Assembly: GCA_040371205.1 (NCBI GenBank)
Contig: AP031382.1
Span: 2,353,562-2,417,561, forward strand
DNA: 64,000 nucleotides
Direction: 5' to 3'
Source of the DNA: Rhodanobacter sp.
GTDB taxonomy: Bacteria; Pseudomonadota; Gammaproteobacteria; Xanthomonadales; Rhodanobacteraceae
Positions 15,001 to 23,600 of the stretch are shown piece by piece. The position numbers and the translations under genes were made by a program. Position 1 is the first letter of the stretch; each line of letters begins with the position of its first letter. The notes beneath the pieces were generated by a model. The model was not told where the DNA came from. It searched no databases and was given only the letters and a program-made list of their open reading frames with translations.

Positions 15001-16156
15001 AGGCATGCAGGAAATGCTTCATGCGCGCCTTGGTATAGTCGCAGTTCGTCGTGCCGTTGCTTACCGTACAGGCCGCCGCGAACGCATTCTTGTCCCAGTA
15101 GTACGAGGCGCGGTAGTTGAGGTAGGCGTTGAAGGTATTCATGCCGCTGGGCGCCTGCGACACACTAAAGGGCATGCCCGGCGCCGCCGGCAAGTATTCG
15201 GTGCGTTCGGTGTGGCCATCTGGATCGGTGGCCTGGATCGACAACTCCGTGCTGTTGCCGTTGGCGCCCTCGGTATGCGCGAAGGTGGTGGTGCCGTAGG
15301 GCGTGGTCATCGCCTGCACGAACAGGGCGCTGTCATAGGTGAACGTGGACGTCATGCCGATCGCGTCGGTGATCGACACCAACCGGCCCTGATCGTCGTA
15401 AGTCAGGGTCGCGTGGCGACCGAACGGATCAGCGATGCCAGTGACGAGCAAGGGCGCCGTGCTGTCACCGTATGTGAAGGTGGTCTGCTGACCGATCGCA
15501 TCGGTCACCGTGGTTAGGCGGTGCTGGTTGTCGTAACTTAGCGTGAGGGCATTGCCCTGCGCATCGACGATCCGGGTGAGGAGCACCTTGCGCGGGTAGG
15601 TGGTCGCGCCGTCCGGCATGGCGAAGACGTCCTTGCTGCCATCGGCGTAGCGCAGTTCGTAGCTGACCGGGTTGCTGGAGGTCATGACTAGCACCGCGCC
15701 GTTGTCCGGTTCGGGCGAAAACGCACCAGTGGTTGCGTTGTATCCACTGTAGGGCCAGCCGCCGCCGCCCGAGACATAGCGCAGCACCTGGCTGCCTGGG
15801 TTGCTCGGATCATCCTGGATCCAGCTGATCCAGTTGAGCGTCCACTTCTGCCCAACGTTGAAGGTATCGAACACTACCGGCTGGTCGGCTTCGCGCTCGT
15901 TGTAGGCAATCGTGGTCTCCACCGTCGGTCCCACCGGCGGGGTGTAGCCAATCGGTGTATCGCGGATGTTGAGGCCCGCGAGCAGCGATTTGAAGGAGTA
16001 CACCGGCATACCATGGGCAGACCCGCAGCTATTGCTGTCGGCGCTGTCGCACGGCCCATTGGCATTGGGATCGTTGGCCTGTGTGACGCCAGCCCAAGCT
16101 TGCATCGTGGCAATGACCAGGATCATCGTTAAAAGTAGCTTGCTCAGCGTCTTCAT
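12089..16156 (-). CDS. Rhs/YD-repeat polymorphic toxin with Sec signal
   Basis: 1,355 aa. The ATG at 16156 (GAGAG 8 nt upstream) gives the signal MKTLSKLLLTMILVIATMQA-WAG; an in-frame ATG 18 nt upstream is less likely. The N-terminal ~400 residues include a DUF6531-like start (GMPVYSFKSLLAGLNIRDTP). More than 25 YD repeats follow (TYNARGQRTSVTDPLGN and similar). A curious Asp/Arg/His-rich insert (RDHDGDGNHDDRADTIDAEQ) interrupts the repeats at about residues 890-955. The RHS core (YDPAVGRWLSRDPIGEDGGE, YAYVDGDPLGSIDPLGL) starts the variable tip. The ~150-residue tip has a Gly/Ala-rich glycine-zipper segment, several Cys and a terminal GDHVHLYRMNQNPNNCQCFW module. The tip is probably the toxic part; its activity is unknown. 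Confidence 0.9.
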   Translation of the reverse strand: MKTLSKLLLTMILVIATMQAWAGVTQANDPNANGPCDSADSNSCGSAHGMPVYSFKSLLAGLNIRDTPIGYTPPVGPTVETTIAYNEREADQPVVFDTFNVGQKWTLNWISWIQDDPSNPGSQVLRYVSGGGGWPYSGYNATTGAFSPEPDNGAVLVMTSSNPVSYELRYADGSKDVFAMPDGATTYPRKVLLTRIVDAQGNALTLSYDNQHRLTTVTDAIGQQTTFTYGDSTAPLLVTGIADPFGRHATLTYDDQGRLVSITDAIGMTSTFTYDSALFVQAMTTPYGTTTFAHTEGANGNSTELSIQATDPDGHTERTEYLPAAPGMPFSVSQAPSGMNTFNAYLNYRASYYWDKNAFAAACTVSNGTTNCDYTKARMKHFLHAYPCCYFTSRVLENVKYPLEGMIWYDYAAQPAPYYPGTLNLPSDVGRVLDDGSSQVTHYTYNAYGKVTSKIDPDGRETTYTYAPNGIDQIQVQQKTANGFDTLASYTYNGQHQPLTMTDAAGGTTTYTYNARGQRTSVTDPLGNMTRYQYDSNGYLLSVIDALGHVSQRYTYDAEGRVATSTDAAGYTRQFQYDALNRVVSVSYPDHTSTRYTWNRLDLVAVTDRQGNTTHYGYDAERNLIAVTDPLGHVTQYTYYANGKRHTMTDPNGNVTTWTRDLEGRVTAKTYADGKGSTYAYDGAGRLISQTDALGQTMAYSYDLADLLTGVQYLHAVNPTAAASYRYDPYYSRLTGMTDGLGNTGFSYVPAGQPGALKLAQETGPFSANDSAQYAYDALGRVIRRTTDVTVSDTYDALGRLSEETNPLGSFQYSYLGDTDQLTWRVLMTPSGQPGLALNMEYESNRGDRQLRRLMYLDVKGQRLETLQEYAHSPEHLLTAAKLEWPRLREGRDHDGDGNHDDRADTIDAEQAVANDLQHDYGHDRDGWGHDDRDDGNNEDGRGDSERYRYDAAYRLTDVRGDDRDSSRFDYDAAGNLLKATGASFSLTASANALNQLSTVNGTSWQYDADGNLISDGVHQYTWDAAGRLVSQTNTATGEVTRYGYDGWGRRLMITHQNGAASTQARYLWCGSAVCQVRDGNDVVMATYFDQGEIHGARALYYVRDQLGSVVGATDANGKMLGTAKYGAYGVTTRARGIHPDYGYAGMLHDPGSSLFLTQYRAYDPAVGRWLSRDPIGEDGGENIYAYVDGDPLGSIDPLGLASSGQTCQAAWAAAGATCGGVLGGVLGGAGGAVGGGAACTLVAPGVGTVGCGVAGGESGGAAGAAGGAVAGGAVGNWLGGKMCNKADNSCPPCSPQVGTIGYRLDKVPPSKPHYPFPGDHVHLYRMNQNPNNCQCFWSAIGVTEPPPPPGAVPL

Positions 16157-16207
16157 AAGGTTCTCTCTATCCATGCGAGCGACGTTCTGTGAACCGACGC
16201 CGTTGAA

Positions 16208-16906
16208 TCAGTGAAGTGGGAGAAGCGAAACTGGATCGATGCGTGTGCCAGGGGAGACAGGCAGTCCCGAGATCGTGCTGACCTGTTGGCCGTCGGTGTG
16301 GCGGAATGCGCCTTGCCGGTAGCGCGCCAGACAGGTGCCGTCGCCTTTCTGGCAAAGCACTGCCACGCAACCGGTCAGATTGTGAAAGAGCGCGAGGTCA
16401 TCGGCGCTACCGGTGGCCGTTTCGTCGTGCGCGGCGTCGTGCGGGGCGTAACGCACCAGATCGCCCACGTGATACGGCGCGGCGGTGAATTCGGTGCGCA
16501 GCATGAAGAGCGTCAACGACTGGTTGGTCGTCCCCTTGGGAACGTCGATCATCACCATCTGCACATCACGCAGATACGGCGTTATCGAGGCGGGCAGGCT
16601 TTTCCAGTAACCGTGCGTCTTGGCCCAGTGGAAAACCTGGTTCATGTCCGCCGGCGTGCCCACGCTCGCGAGCCGGCCAATGACCAGGTGAGGATAAGCA
16701 CCGTCGACGAGCAGGCCACAACGATCAGCACTGCAAATGGACTGCCAAAGCTTGCCATCCCCCGCGCAGGCAGTGCGGTTGAGCAAAAGCAACAGGGTGA
16801 GCGCCAGACCTATGGTCACCTTGCGCCAATCGCGTCCACGAACCTCAAGACCTGTAGTCTTGACTGGGCTACGGAGCGATTTCATGTCCCTTGTCTTCCC
16901 TGACAT
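16208..16906 (-). CDS. Conserved-looking secreted protein of unknown function upstream of rhs
   Basis: 232 aa from the ATG at 16906, chosen for GGGGAGG 5-6 nt upstream. A hydrophobic segment (KVTIGLALTLLLLLNRTACA-GDG) is a signal peptide with a long basic n-region or an uncleaved anchor. The exported part has paired Cys (SICSADRCGLL; CVAVLCQKGDGTC), suggesting disulfides. It contains a segment like those in Rhs-associated accessory proteins (GTTNQSLTLFMLRTEFTAAP). It lies 51 bp upstream of the Rhs start on the same strand, so co-expression is likely and a chaperone or adaptor role is possible. I do not recognise the family. Confidence 0.7.
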   Translation of the reverse strand: MSGKTRDMKSLRSPVKTTGLEVRGRDWRKVTIGLALTLLLLLNRTACAGDGKLWQSICSADRCGLLVDGAYPHLVIGRLASVGTPADMNQVFHWAKTHGYWKSLPASITPYLRDVQMVMIDVPKGTTNQSLTLFMLRTEFTAAPYHVGDLVRYAPHDAAHDETATGSADDLALFHNLTGCVAVLCQKGDGTCLARYRQGAFRHTDGQQVSTISGLPVSPGTRIDPVSLLPLH

Positions 16907-17331
16907 CAGCGCCTCCCCAAGCCCTGATTCGATGATGTCGCCGTGAGCCGCATCGCGGCAGGCGATCGCACGCACTATCTCTTCGCCTGCGCATAAACGT
17001 CAACAAGCAAGATCTTGCGCTTAGATGAACTGTCCTGACATCGCCTCGTCGACCTCAGTGTCTCATCGGCGACGCCATATGCGATGCCACAAGCCCTCGT
17101 CCGTAGACCCGCCGCACCGCGCAGATACACGGCACTGAATCTGTCGCGGCCTAAGGTAGATCTGCTGCACACCCCAGCCCATCGCCAGCATCATGGCCAT
17201 GACGCCGACGAGACGAAGCAGCAAAACCGGTACGGGCAGCGGCGAATGCGAGGCCAGATACCATGCCTCAAGCAGTTCGAATCCCAGGAAACCCATAACA
17301 ATACGGCCGAAAAAAGCCAGGCCGCGCAGGG
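16907..17331. other. Intergenic stretch, no convincing gene
   Basis: About 425 bp. A 77-codon minus-strand frame at 17063-17296 encodes a hydrophobic start (MGFLGFELLEAWYLASHSPL, VPVLLLRLVGVMAMMLAMGW) but has no ribosome site and a random-looking C-terminus. It may be the decayed end of a small membrane protein. The rest probably holds the promoter of the gene starting at 16906 and the left breakpoint of the IS21 remnant. Confidence 0.4.
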
Positions 17332-17928
17332 ATGCAACGTGACAACCAACGCTATCAGCGCCTTCTGAAGAACGCCAAGCTCAAGGTCATCGCCGCACCC
17401 GAGGAGATCGACTATCGGCCGGAGCGTGGTCTGGACAAGTCTGTGATGGCGGATCTGCTGACCGGCTTCTGGATTGGTGCACACCGGAATGTGCTCATCA
17501 CCGGCGCCACCGGCACCGGCAAGACCTGGCTCGGCTGCGCCCTCGGCGTTCAGGCCGCGCGCCTGGGTTTCACGGTTGCGTACCGCCGAACCGCCCGGCT
17601 GCTCGAAGAGATGGCCATCGGGCACGAGGACGGAACCATCGCGCGACAGCGCAACCAGCTCAGCAAGGCGCAACTGCTGATCCTCGACGACTTCGGGTTG
17701 ACCGCGCTGACGAATAGAGAGCGCTCGGATTTGCTCGAAGTGCTGGATGATCGAGTGGGCAGCGGCGCCACCATCATCCTGTGCCAAATGCCCGTCAAGG
17801 ATTGGCACTCCTACATCAACGATCCAGCAATGGCCGACGCGATCCTCGATCGGCTCGTCCACAGCAGCGTTAAGCTGGATCTGAAGGGCGAATCCATGCG
17901 GCGGGTGAAAAACCGCAGCGGTCAGTAG
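17332..17928 (+). pseudogene. istB: IS21-family IstB-like ATPase, N-terminally truncated
   Basis: 198 codons remain. They include Walker A GATGTGKT, a Walker B-like LLILDDFGLTAL, and C-terminal sensor motifs (LDRLVHSSVKLDLKGESMRR). IstB helpers of IS21 are usually ~240-260 aa. The ~50-residue N-terminal domain that contacts the transposase is missing, and an in-frame TAA lies at 17296. No istA is present, so the element cannot move by itself. Confidence 0.85.
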
Positions 17929-17944
17929 ACTGCCTGCGCCGGGC

Positions 17945-18080
17945 AGCGAGGTGCCGGCGGTGGGCACCTCGCTGGCGACGGCGGATAGTGTGTTGGCGAA
18001 GCTGGGTAGCGCCGCAGGCGACGGTGGTCAGTTGGATTGCCGGTCGTGGTCAATCGCTTTGGCGAAGGTGGTCAACTGGC
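17945..18080 (+). repeat. IS21 right-end region: hairpin and multiple short terminal repeats
   Basis: AGCGAGGTGCC (17945-17955) pairs with GGCACCTCGCT (17963-17973) just after istB. Three spaced copies of a (G/C)GTGGTCA(A/G) unit follow at about 18023, 18045 and 18067. Multiple short repeats at the ends are typical of IS21 elements. Nothing further is recognisable up to 18263. Confidence 0.55.
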
Positions 18081-18263
18081 TGGCGTTTTGCACGGTGGAG
18101 GAGAACCACTTCCCCGATCAGCTCCAATCGACTGCGGTGGTCGGGAGCTGCATGACGGCACGGGCGCGCCGAAAGTAGGCGTAGCCTTCAGAGATGCCAA
18201 GCCGCGTAGCAGCAGCTCAAGATCCCCCATCGTTCATTAACCGGCTTGCCCGACAAGAAATGC

Positions 18264-18455
18264 CTACTTCTGAGCATTGTCACGACCAGCCTTTTTTCGC
18301 GCCTCAATCATCGCTCGATGAACCTGCCTAGCGACGATGCGGACAACGACCGGGCTGCTGCGTGCAATGCCAATCAGCGGTGCGACGAACTCTAATGGGG
18401 CTTCGCGAAGTCCCTTGGCGAAGCGTTGCTTGATGATGTGAAAGGTATCAGCCAT
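18264..18455 (-). CDS. Short basic hypothetical protein next to the integrase
   Basis: 63 aa (MADTFHIIKQRFAKGLREAP ... KKAGRDNAQK), predicted helical and positively charged, with no membrane segment. It starts 12 bp after the integrase stop on the same strand. An AAGGAG lies ~14 nt upstream of the ATG, farther than ideal. Small basic proteins beside tyrosine integrases are often excisionases or regulators, but no motif here proves that. Confidence 0.4.
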   Translation of the reverse strand: MADTFHIIKQRFAKGLREAPLEFVAPLIGIARSSPVVVRIVARQVHRAMIEARKKAGRDNAQK

Positions 18456-18466
18456 AGACGTGGAAC

Positions 18467-19591
18467 CTATTCTCCTTGGGATCGGAGTTCACTTCGGTGC
18501 CTGGCAGTCGCAATCGCCGCGCTCGCTGTTGTCTGGGATCTTTCGCGCAGGCGTTGGGCGAAGTCTTCCGCCCGTGGATGGTAGTAACGCTGCAGCATGG
18601 TGCTGGATGAGTGGCCCACAATTTTCATGAGTTCGTGCAAGCTGAAAATGCACGCGAGCCGACTGATCGCCTCGTGGCGTAGGTCATGGAAGTGCAAGTC
18701 GACCAAGAAGTCGGGATCGACCATATGTCCCGATGTTGCGCAGAAGGTTAGGTATTCCTGCCGACCACGCTTCACCGCACGCATCAGGGCTTGGGTGAGG
18801 CTGTGCGGCTTCAATCCACCAAACACGAGATCTTCCTGCTTGGCACGCGACGAGCGCAGATCACGTAACGTGGTGATGGCAGCTGGCGACAGGGGGACAT
18901 CACGTGCACGAGCCGACTTCGTAATATTTCGTGGCAGGCGAACAACACCCTTGTCGAGATCGATCATTGACCATGACATGGCGCACAGCTCTCCACGACG
19001 CATGGCGGTCTCGACGGCCACACTCGCCGCTGCTCGAAGCCGGACGGACTTGCTAGCCATCAAGAGCGTCTCGAATTCCTCGTGACTAACACGCCTCTCA
19101 CGTTGCACCTCCCCTTCCAGGCCCATGTTTGAGGCAGGGTTATCGAGGCCAGCCATGCCCCACGACTCGCGCGCACACTCGAACATCGCGTGCACGATGC
19201 CTAGTCGCCGATTGATTGTGGCCACTGCATACCCAGCCTTTTCCCACCGAGTGCGCATAGCCCGGACATCGCTGCGGGTGATCCGAGAGAGAGTGAGTTT
19301 GACCAGTTCATCGCAGCTGATGGTGCGGATGTGACTCTGCTCGGGATCCCCGCCCCGATGCGCTGCGGCTTCCTCCTCAGAGTACTTGGTGAGCGCCTGA
19401 CCGAACGTCATGCGATCCGCACCACCCACATCGCGCCAGGCGCCTCGCTCAATTTCGCTCTCGGTTTTCCGCCCCCATGCCTCTGCATCTTCTTTCCTAG
19501 AGAAGGTCTTGTATAGCTGCGGGACGCCAAAGCGGGCCTTACGGATCAGTACTTTCCAAGTGCCAGAGTCAGTTTTTGAGATGGTTGCCAT
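18467..19591 (-). CDS. Tyrosine recombinase / site-specific integrase of the island
   Basis: 374 aa. The N-terminal arm-binding region (residues 1-60) and core-binding SAM-like domain (~60-160) precede a catalytic domain with all expected residues: Arg199 (TAMRRGEL), His302-Arg305 (HDLRHE), His327 (GHSS) and Tyr336 (LQRYYHP). Conserved Lys is likely in the strand near residue 225. It is transcribed away from the tRNA-Val 3' fragment, with ~130 bp between its start and that fragment, the usual int-att arrangement. It probably catalyses insertion and excision at tRNA-Val. It appears intact. Confidence 0.93.
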   Translation of the reverse strand: MATISKTDSGTWKVLIRKARFGVPQLYKTFSRKEDAEAWGRKTESEIERGAWRDVGGADRMTFGQALTKYSEEEAAAHRGGDPEQSHIRTISCDELVKLTLSRITRSDVRAMRTRWEKAGYAVATINRRLGIVHAMFECARESWGMAGLDNPASNMGLEGEVQRERRVSHEEFETLLMASKSVRLRAAASVAVETAMRRGELCAMSWSMIDLDKGVVRLPRNITKSARARDVPLSPAAITTLRDLRSSRAKQEDLVFGGLKPHSLTQALMRAVKRGRQEYLTFCATSGHMVDPDFLVDLHFHDLRHEAISRLACIFSLHELMKIVGHSSSTMLQRYYHPRAEDFAQRLRERSQTTASAAIATARHRSELRSQGE

Positions 19592-19718
19592 GCGACGAGT
19601 GTATGGGCACGACCATCCCCGCGCAGTACAAGAACAGGTGTTCCGCCAACAACACCGCGCGTCGTACGAATTGCCCTGAAGCCCTTGGTACGCCTAGCAT
19701 TGAAGGCATCTGAATTTC

Positions 19719-19766
19719 GCCTTCACACGGCAGGTGTCACAAGTTCGATCCTTGTACCGCCCACCA
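19719..19766 (+). other. attR: 3' fragment of tRNA-Val(CAC) marking the island's right end
   Basis: The sequence contains the anticodon loop TTCACAC, the 3' anticodon stem GGCAG, a variable region, the T-arm (ACAAG-TTCGATC-CTTGT) and acceptor strand ACCGCCC-A-CCA. The matching 5' half (expected to begin GGGCGGT) is absent from the 80 bases upstream, so this is not a functional tRNA. Such displaced 3' ends are left when an element integrates into a tRNA gene. The restored tRNA should sit at the other end of the island, left of this window. Confidence 0.8.
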
Positions 19767-19775
19767 CTTAATTTG

Positions 19776-19810
19776 ACGACAAAGGCCACCCCACGGGTGG
19801 CCTTTGTCGT
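19776..19810 (+). terminator. Terminator of the native tRNA-Val transcript
   Basis: ACGACAAAGGCCACC, loop CCACG, GGTGGCCTTTGTCGT form a perfect 15-bp stem 10 bp after the CCA end. This supports the view that the chromosome to the right is native sequence. Confidence 0.85.
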
Positions 19811-19937
19811 TGTGCGGAAGGCAGTCCGGAAACTGTCCACGAAAACCGTAGAGTTCGTCGCGCCAAAGAAATGAAACGGATTTGAACTGACTGACTGCCT
19901 CGACCTCAACCCGAGGGCGGGCACACCCTCGGATGCT

Positions 19938-20135
19938 TCAGGCCTTCACGTTGATGAGTTGGCCGACGGTTTGGCCTGCGCCATTGACGGTGGCTGCGGA
20001 GGACGGAGCTGCCGCGGCCGCCGCGCCGCTGCTGTCGTTGTCGCCATCGTTATCCTGGACCCCAGGAACTTCAGCACTCTCAGGTTTTTTTTGTACCTGG
20101 GCAGGCAGGGCCGAGCTGACGGAAGAGACGTTCAT
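19938..20135 (-). CDS. Small conserved hypothetical peptide (GQTVGQLINV type)
   Basis: 65 aa, MNVSSVSSALPAQVQKKPES ... NGAGQTVGQLINVKA. The N-terminal Ser-rich segment, acidic Asp/Asn-rich centre and C-terminal GQTVGQLINV resemble short proteins recurring in Xanthomonadales genomes, function unknown to me. ATG at 20135 with AGGTG 5 nt upstream; the frame stays open far upstream without a better start. No signal or membrane segment. Confidence 0.65.
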   Translation of the reverse strand: MNVSSVSSALPAQVQKKPESAEVPGVQDNDGDNDSSGAAAAAAPSSAATVNGAGQTVGQLINVKA

Positions 20136-20622
20136 GAGACACCTGTACGGTTGAGAAAGACAACGAGGGCGGAGTCCCCCAGTCGTCGTATCGTCGGAAG
20201 CCTGAAAATCTTTAGCGTGACGTGCCGGCAAAGTGGGTTCAGGACATGCCGGCCTTGACGCCCTGTCGCCCCGGAAAGCCGCCGCATGGGTCTGGAAAAA
20301 GCCCAGCGACCCGGAGAAGAAACTCGGCGCACCCAGCACGCGACTCGGACGATGGAGAAAAGTGCGCGGCACGCCGGGCGATCTTGCCCACATCGCCGCC
20401 CGGTGACCGCCATGCCGGGTTGCGACGACCTCGCGATGCCTTGGTCGGCCCATGCCAATGCCTTGTCCACCCGTCCGTTCGTTGCCGGAGGGTTACCGAG
20501 GCATTTCCATTTTCACCCCCTCGTCCGTCTTTGCCCCAACGGATGCAGGTTCCGCCAATGAGCGGCGGGACGCTGTACGGATGCACCGTGGAATTCGACG
20601 TATAACCGGGGGGTGTCGTTTA
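20136..20622. other. Intergenic region upstream of the autotransporter gene
   Basis: 487 bp between divergent genes. I see no convincing gene, tRNA or repeat. It should hold promoters for the small peptide (minus) and the autotransporter (plus). A run of G (CCGGGGGGTG) directly before 20623 serves as the ribosome site of the latter. Confidence 0.5.
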
Positions 20623-23600
20623 GTGAACAAGATCAATCTGCGGCCGCTGCCCTTGGCGCTGGCCTGCCTGCTGGCACCGATGCACGCGGCCTTCGCCGAC
20701 GACGCGAGCACCAGCATTCCGCTGGATCTGATCCAGGAGAACTACGGCGGAGGCCAGTACGGCTATCGCCTGGGCATCTATGTGGGCGTCAACGGCGCCA
20801 AGCCCGAGGAATATCTGTTCGACACCGGCTCGGACTCTTTCAACATCGACGTGGGCCACGGTTCGCCCGCGTGGTTCCCCAGCCAATCGGGCGCGGCGCA
20901 AAGCGCACCCTACGCGTATCTGTACGGCAACGGCACCTACGGCTACTGGCAGACCTCCACCACGGTCGCCAGCGTGCAGTTCTACAACTCCTCCACCGGC
21001 GCGCAGGCGGCCAGCTACGGCACGCCGCAAGGCATGCCGGTGGCCACGGCCACCGACTGGCTGATCACCCCGCAAAGCGCCGGCGGCGACACGCTGGGAC
21101 CGGCCATCACCACGCAGAACGGCGTCACGCTGTACCAGGACCTGACCTGGCAGCAGAATCTCGACCAGGGCAATGCGCCGGAGGAAGGCCTCTTCTACGG
21201 CACGTTCGGCGCCGGCGACTTCGGCAACGGCGTGCCAGGCATGCTCAGCAAGACCGGCTACATCGTGGAGGCCAACGGCACCGGCAAGGCGCCGGGCAGC
21301 TGCGCCCAGGCCTGCCTGATCGAAGGTCTCACGCCCGCGCTGCGCGCGCAGTTCCTCAGCGTGGCGCCGTGGATTCCCACCAACGGCCAGACCACCCCGT
21401 TCCCGCTGTCGGGCGCCCCCTCGGCGTGGCAGTTCGACACCGCGTTCCTGTACACGCTCACCGACAGCAAGGGCAACAGCGTGAGCGCGCCGATGATGAC
21501 GCTGTTCGACACCGGCACGCCGAACATCATGCTGATCGACAACGGCGACCTCGGCCTGGTCAGCACCGAAGAGGCCGCCGGCAACATCAACCAGTACGGC
21601 GACCTGGTGCCGGGCATCACGCTCACCGCCACCGGCCTGGCGGTCACCGCCAACGGCCTGGTGATCTCCGGCCTGCCGACCTCGGTGACCAGCGGCGACG
21701 ACAGCCAGGGCGACTACAGCAACGTGGTGACGCTGGGCGCCTACGGCGGCTTTCCCGACGCGGCGATCTACGGCTTGTCGTTCTTCATGCACAACGCCGT
21801 GATGTACGACCTGCAGAACCAGGCCACCGGCTACACGCCGTTCTACATCACCACCGCGAACATCACCACGGGCTTCACGGTGACGCCGGACATGGGTCCG
21901 CTGGGCCTGGCCGGCACGATTTCCGGCAGCGGCCCGCTGCAGGTGTCCGCCGGCGGCATCGCCGACCTCAGCGGAACCAACACCTATACCGGCGCCACCG
22001 AGGTCGCGCAGGGCGGCTGGCTCGCGCTGGCCGGCCCCGGCAGCATCGCGGCCTCGTCCGACGTGCATGTGGACGGCTATTTCGACATCTCGCGCACCTG
22101 GCAGACCACCGCGGTGCAATCGCTCTCCGGCGCCGGCCTCGTGCAGCTGGGCGACACCACGCTGGACCTCACCGACGCCAGCGGCAGCTTCAGCGGCCAG
22201 ATCGCGGACGGTGGCATCGGCGGCGGCAGCGGCGGCCGGCTGATCGTGTCCGGCGGCCGCGAGACGCTCACCGGCGACAACACCTTCACCGGCGCCACCG
22301 GCATCGGCGCCGGCGCCGAACTCGACCTGGAAGGCTCGCTGGCCAGCGGCGCGATCAACCTCGGCACGCTGGCCGACAACGGCAGCATCCTCGGCAACGT
22401 GGCCAATAGCGGGTTGGTGATCGGCCACGGCCGCATCGGCGGCAGCCTGGCGAATACCGGGACCGTGGCGCCCGGCAACGGTCCCGGCCAGTACCAGACG
22501 CTGACCGTGGGCGGCGACTACACCCAGGGCGCGGGCTCGTCGTATCTGGTGCAGCTCGATCCGACGCAGGCCGGCGTGTCCAGCCTGCTCGCCGTGGGCG
22601 GCAGCGCAACGCTGACGAACGGCGCCGGCATCGGCCTGTCCTCCGTCGCTGGCGGCTTCTATCGCGCCGGCATGCGCTACACCGTGCTCGATGCGCAGAA
22701 CGGCCTCAGCGGCAACTATCAGCTGATCGACGACGGCGCGCTCAGTGCCGTGCTCGGCGTCACGCCCAGCTACGACGCCGACCATGTCTATCTGACCGTG
22801 GTGCAGAGCCGTCCGTTGACCGCCGTGGGCGGCACGCCGAATGAGATGGCCACGTTGGGCGCCGTGCAATCTTTTGCCGCGCAGGCGACTGCCGGCAGCC
22901 TGCCTGCCGCCGCCAGCGTGCATGCCACGGCCTGGCGCGCCGCGGCGGTCGGCAGCACGCCTGGCGGTGCGGTGTTCAGCGCGCTGGCCAATCTACCCAC
23001 CGACGCCGCCGTGCGCGCCGCCGCCGACCAGCTCTCCGGCGAAATCCACGCCACCACGCAAGGCGTGCTGCTGGAAGACAGCCGCTATGTGCGCGACGCG
23101 GTCACCGGCCGCCTGCGCCAGGCGGACGAAGGTACGCTGGCCGCGACGAACGGTCCATCCGTGCAGGACGGCAAGGGCGGCCTCGCATGGTGGGGGCAGT
23201 TCGTCGGCGAGTGGGGCCAGCACGACAGCGACGGCAACGCCGCCGCGACCAAGCACACCAGCGGCGGCCTGTTGCTCGGCGCGGACCATGCGCTGGGCGA
23301 GCACTCGCGCCTGGGCCTGGCCGCCGGCTACACGCAGACCTCGCTCAACACGGCGGCGCGCGGTTCGTCCATGTCCAGCCGCGACCTCGACCTCAGCGCC
23401 TACATCGGCACCCAGCTCGGCAACCTCGGCCTGCGCGCCGGCGCCGCCTACGGCTGGCATGCGCTGGACGGCACGCGCCTGATCACCGTGCCCGGCCTGG
23501 ACGGCCACGAGCTGAGCCGTTACGACGCCGGCACCGCCCAGGTGTTCGGCGAGGCCGGCTACCGCTTCACGTTCAAGCACGCCACGCTGGAACCGTTCGC

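Noticed and set aside
19690-19766. A complete tRNA gene.
   Set aside because: The 5' acceptor strand GGGCGGT, D-arm and 5' anticodon stem are missing; only the 3' half is present.
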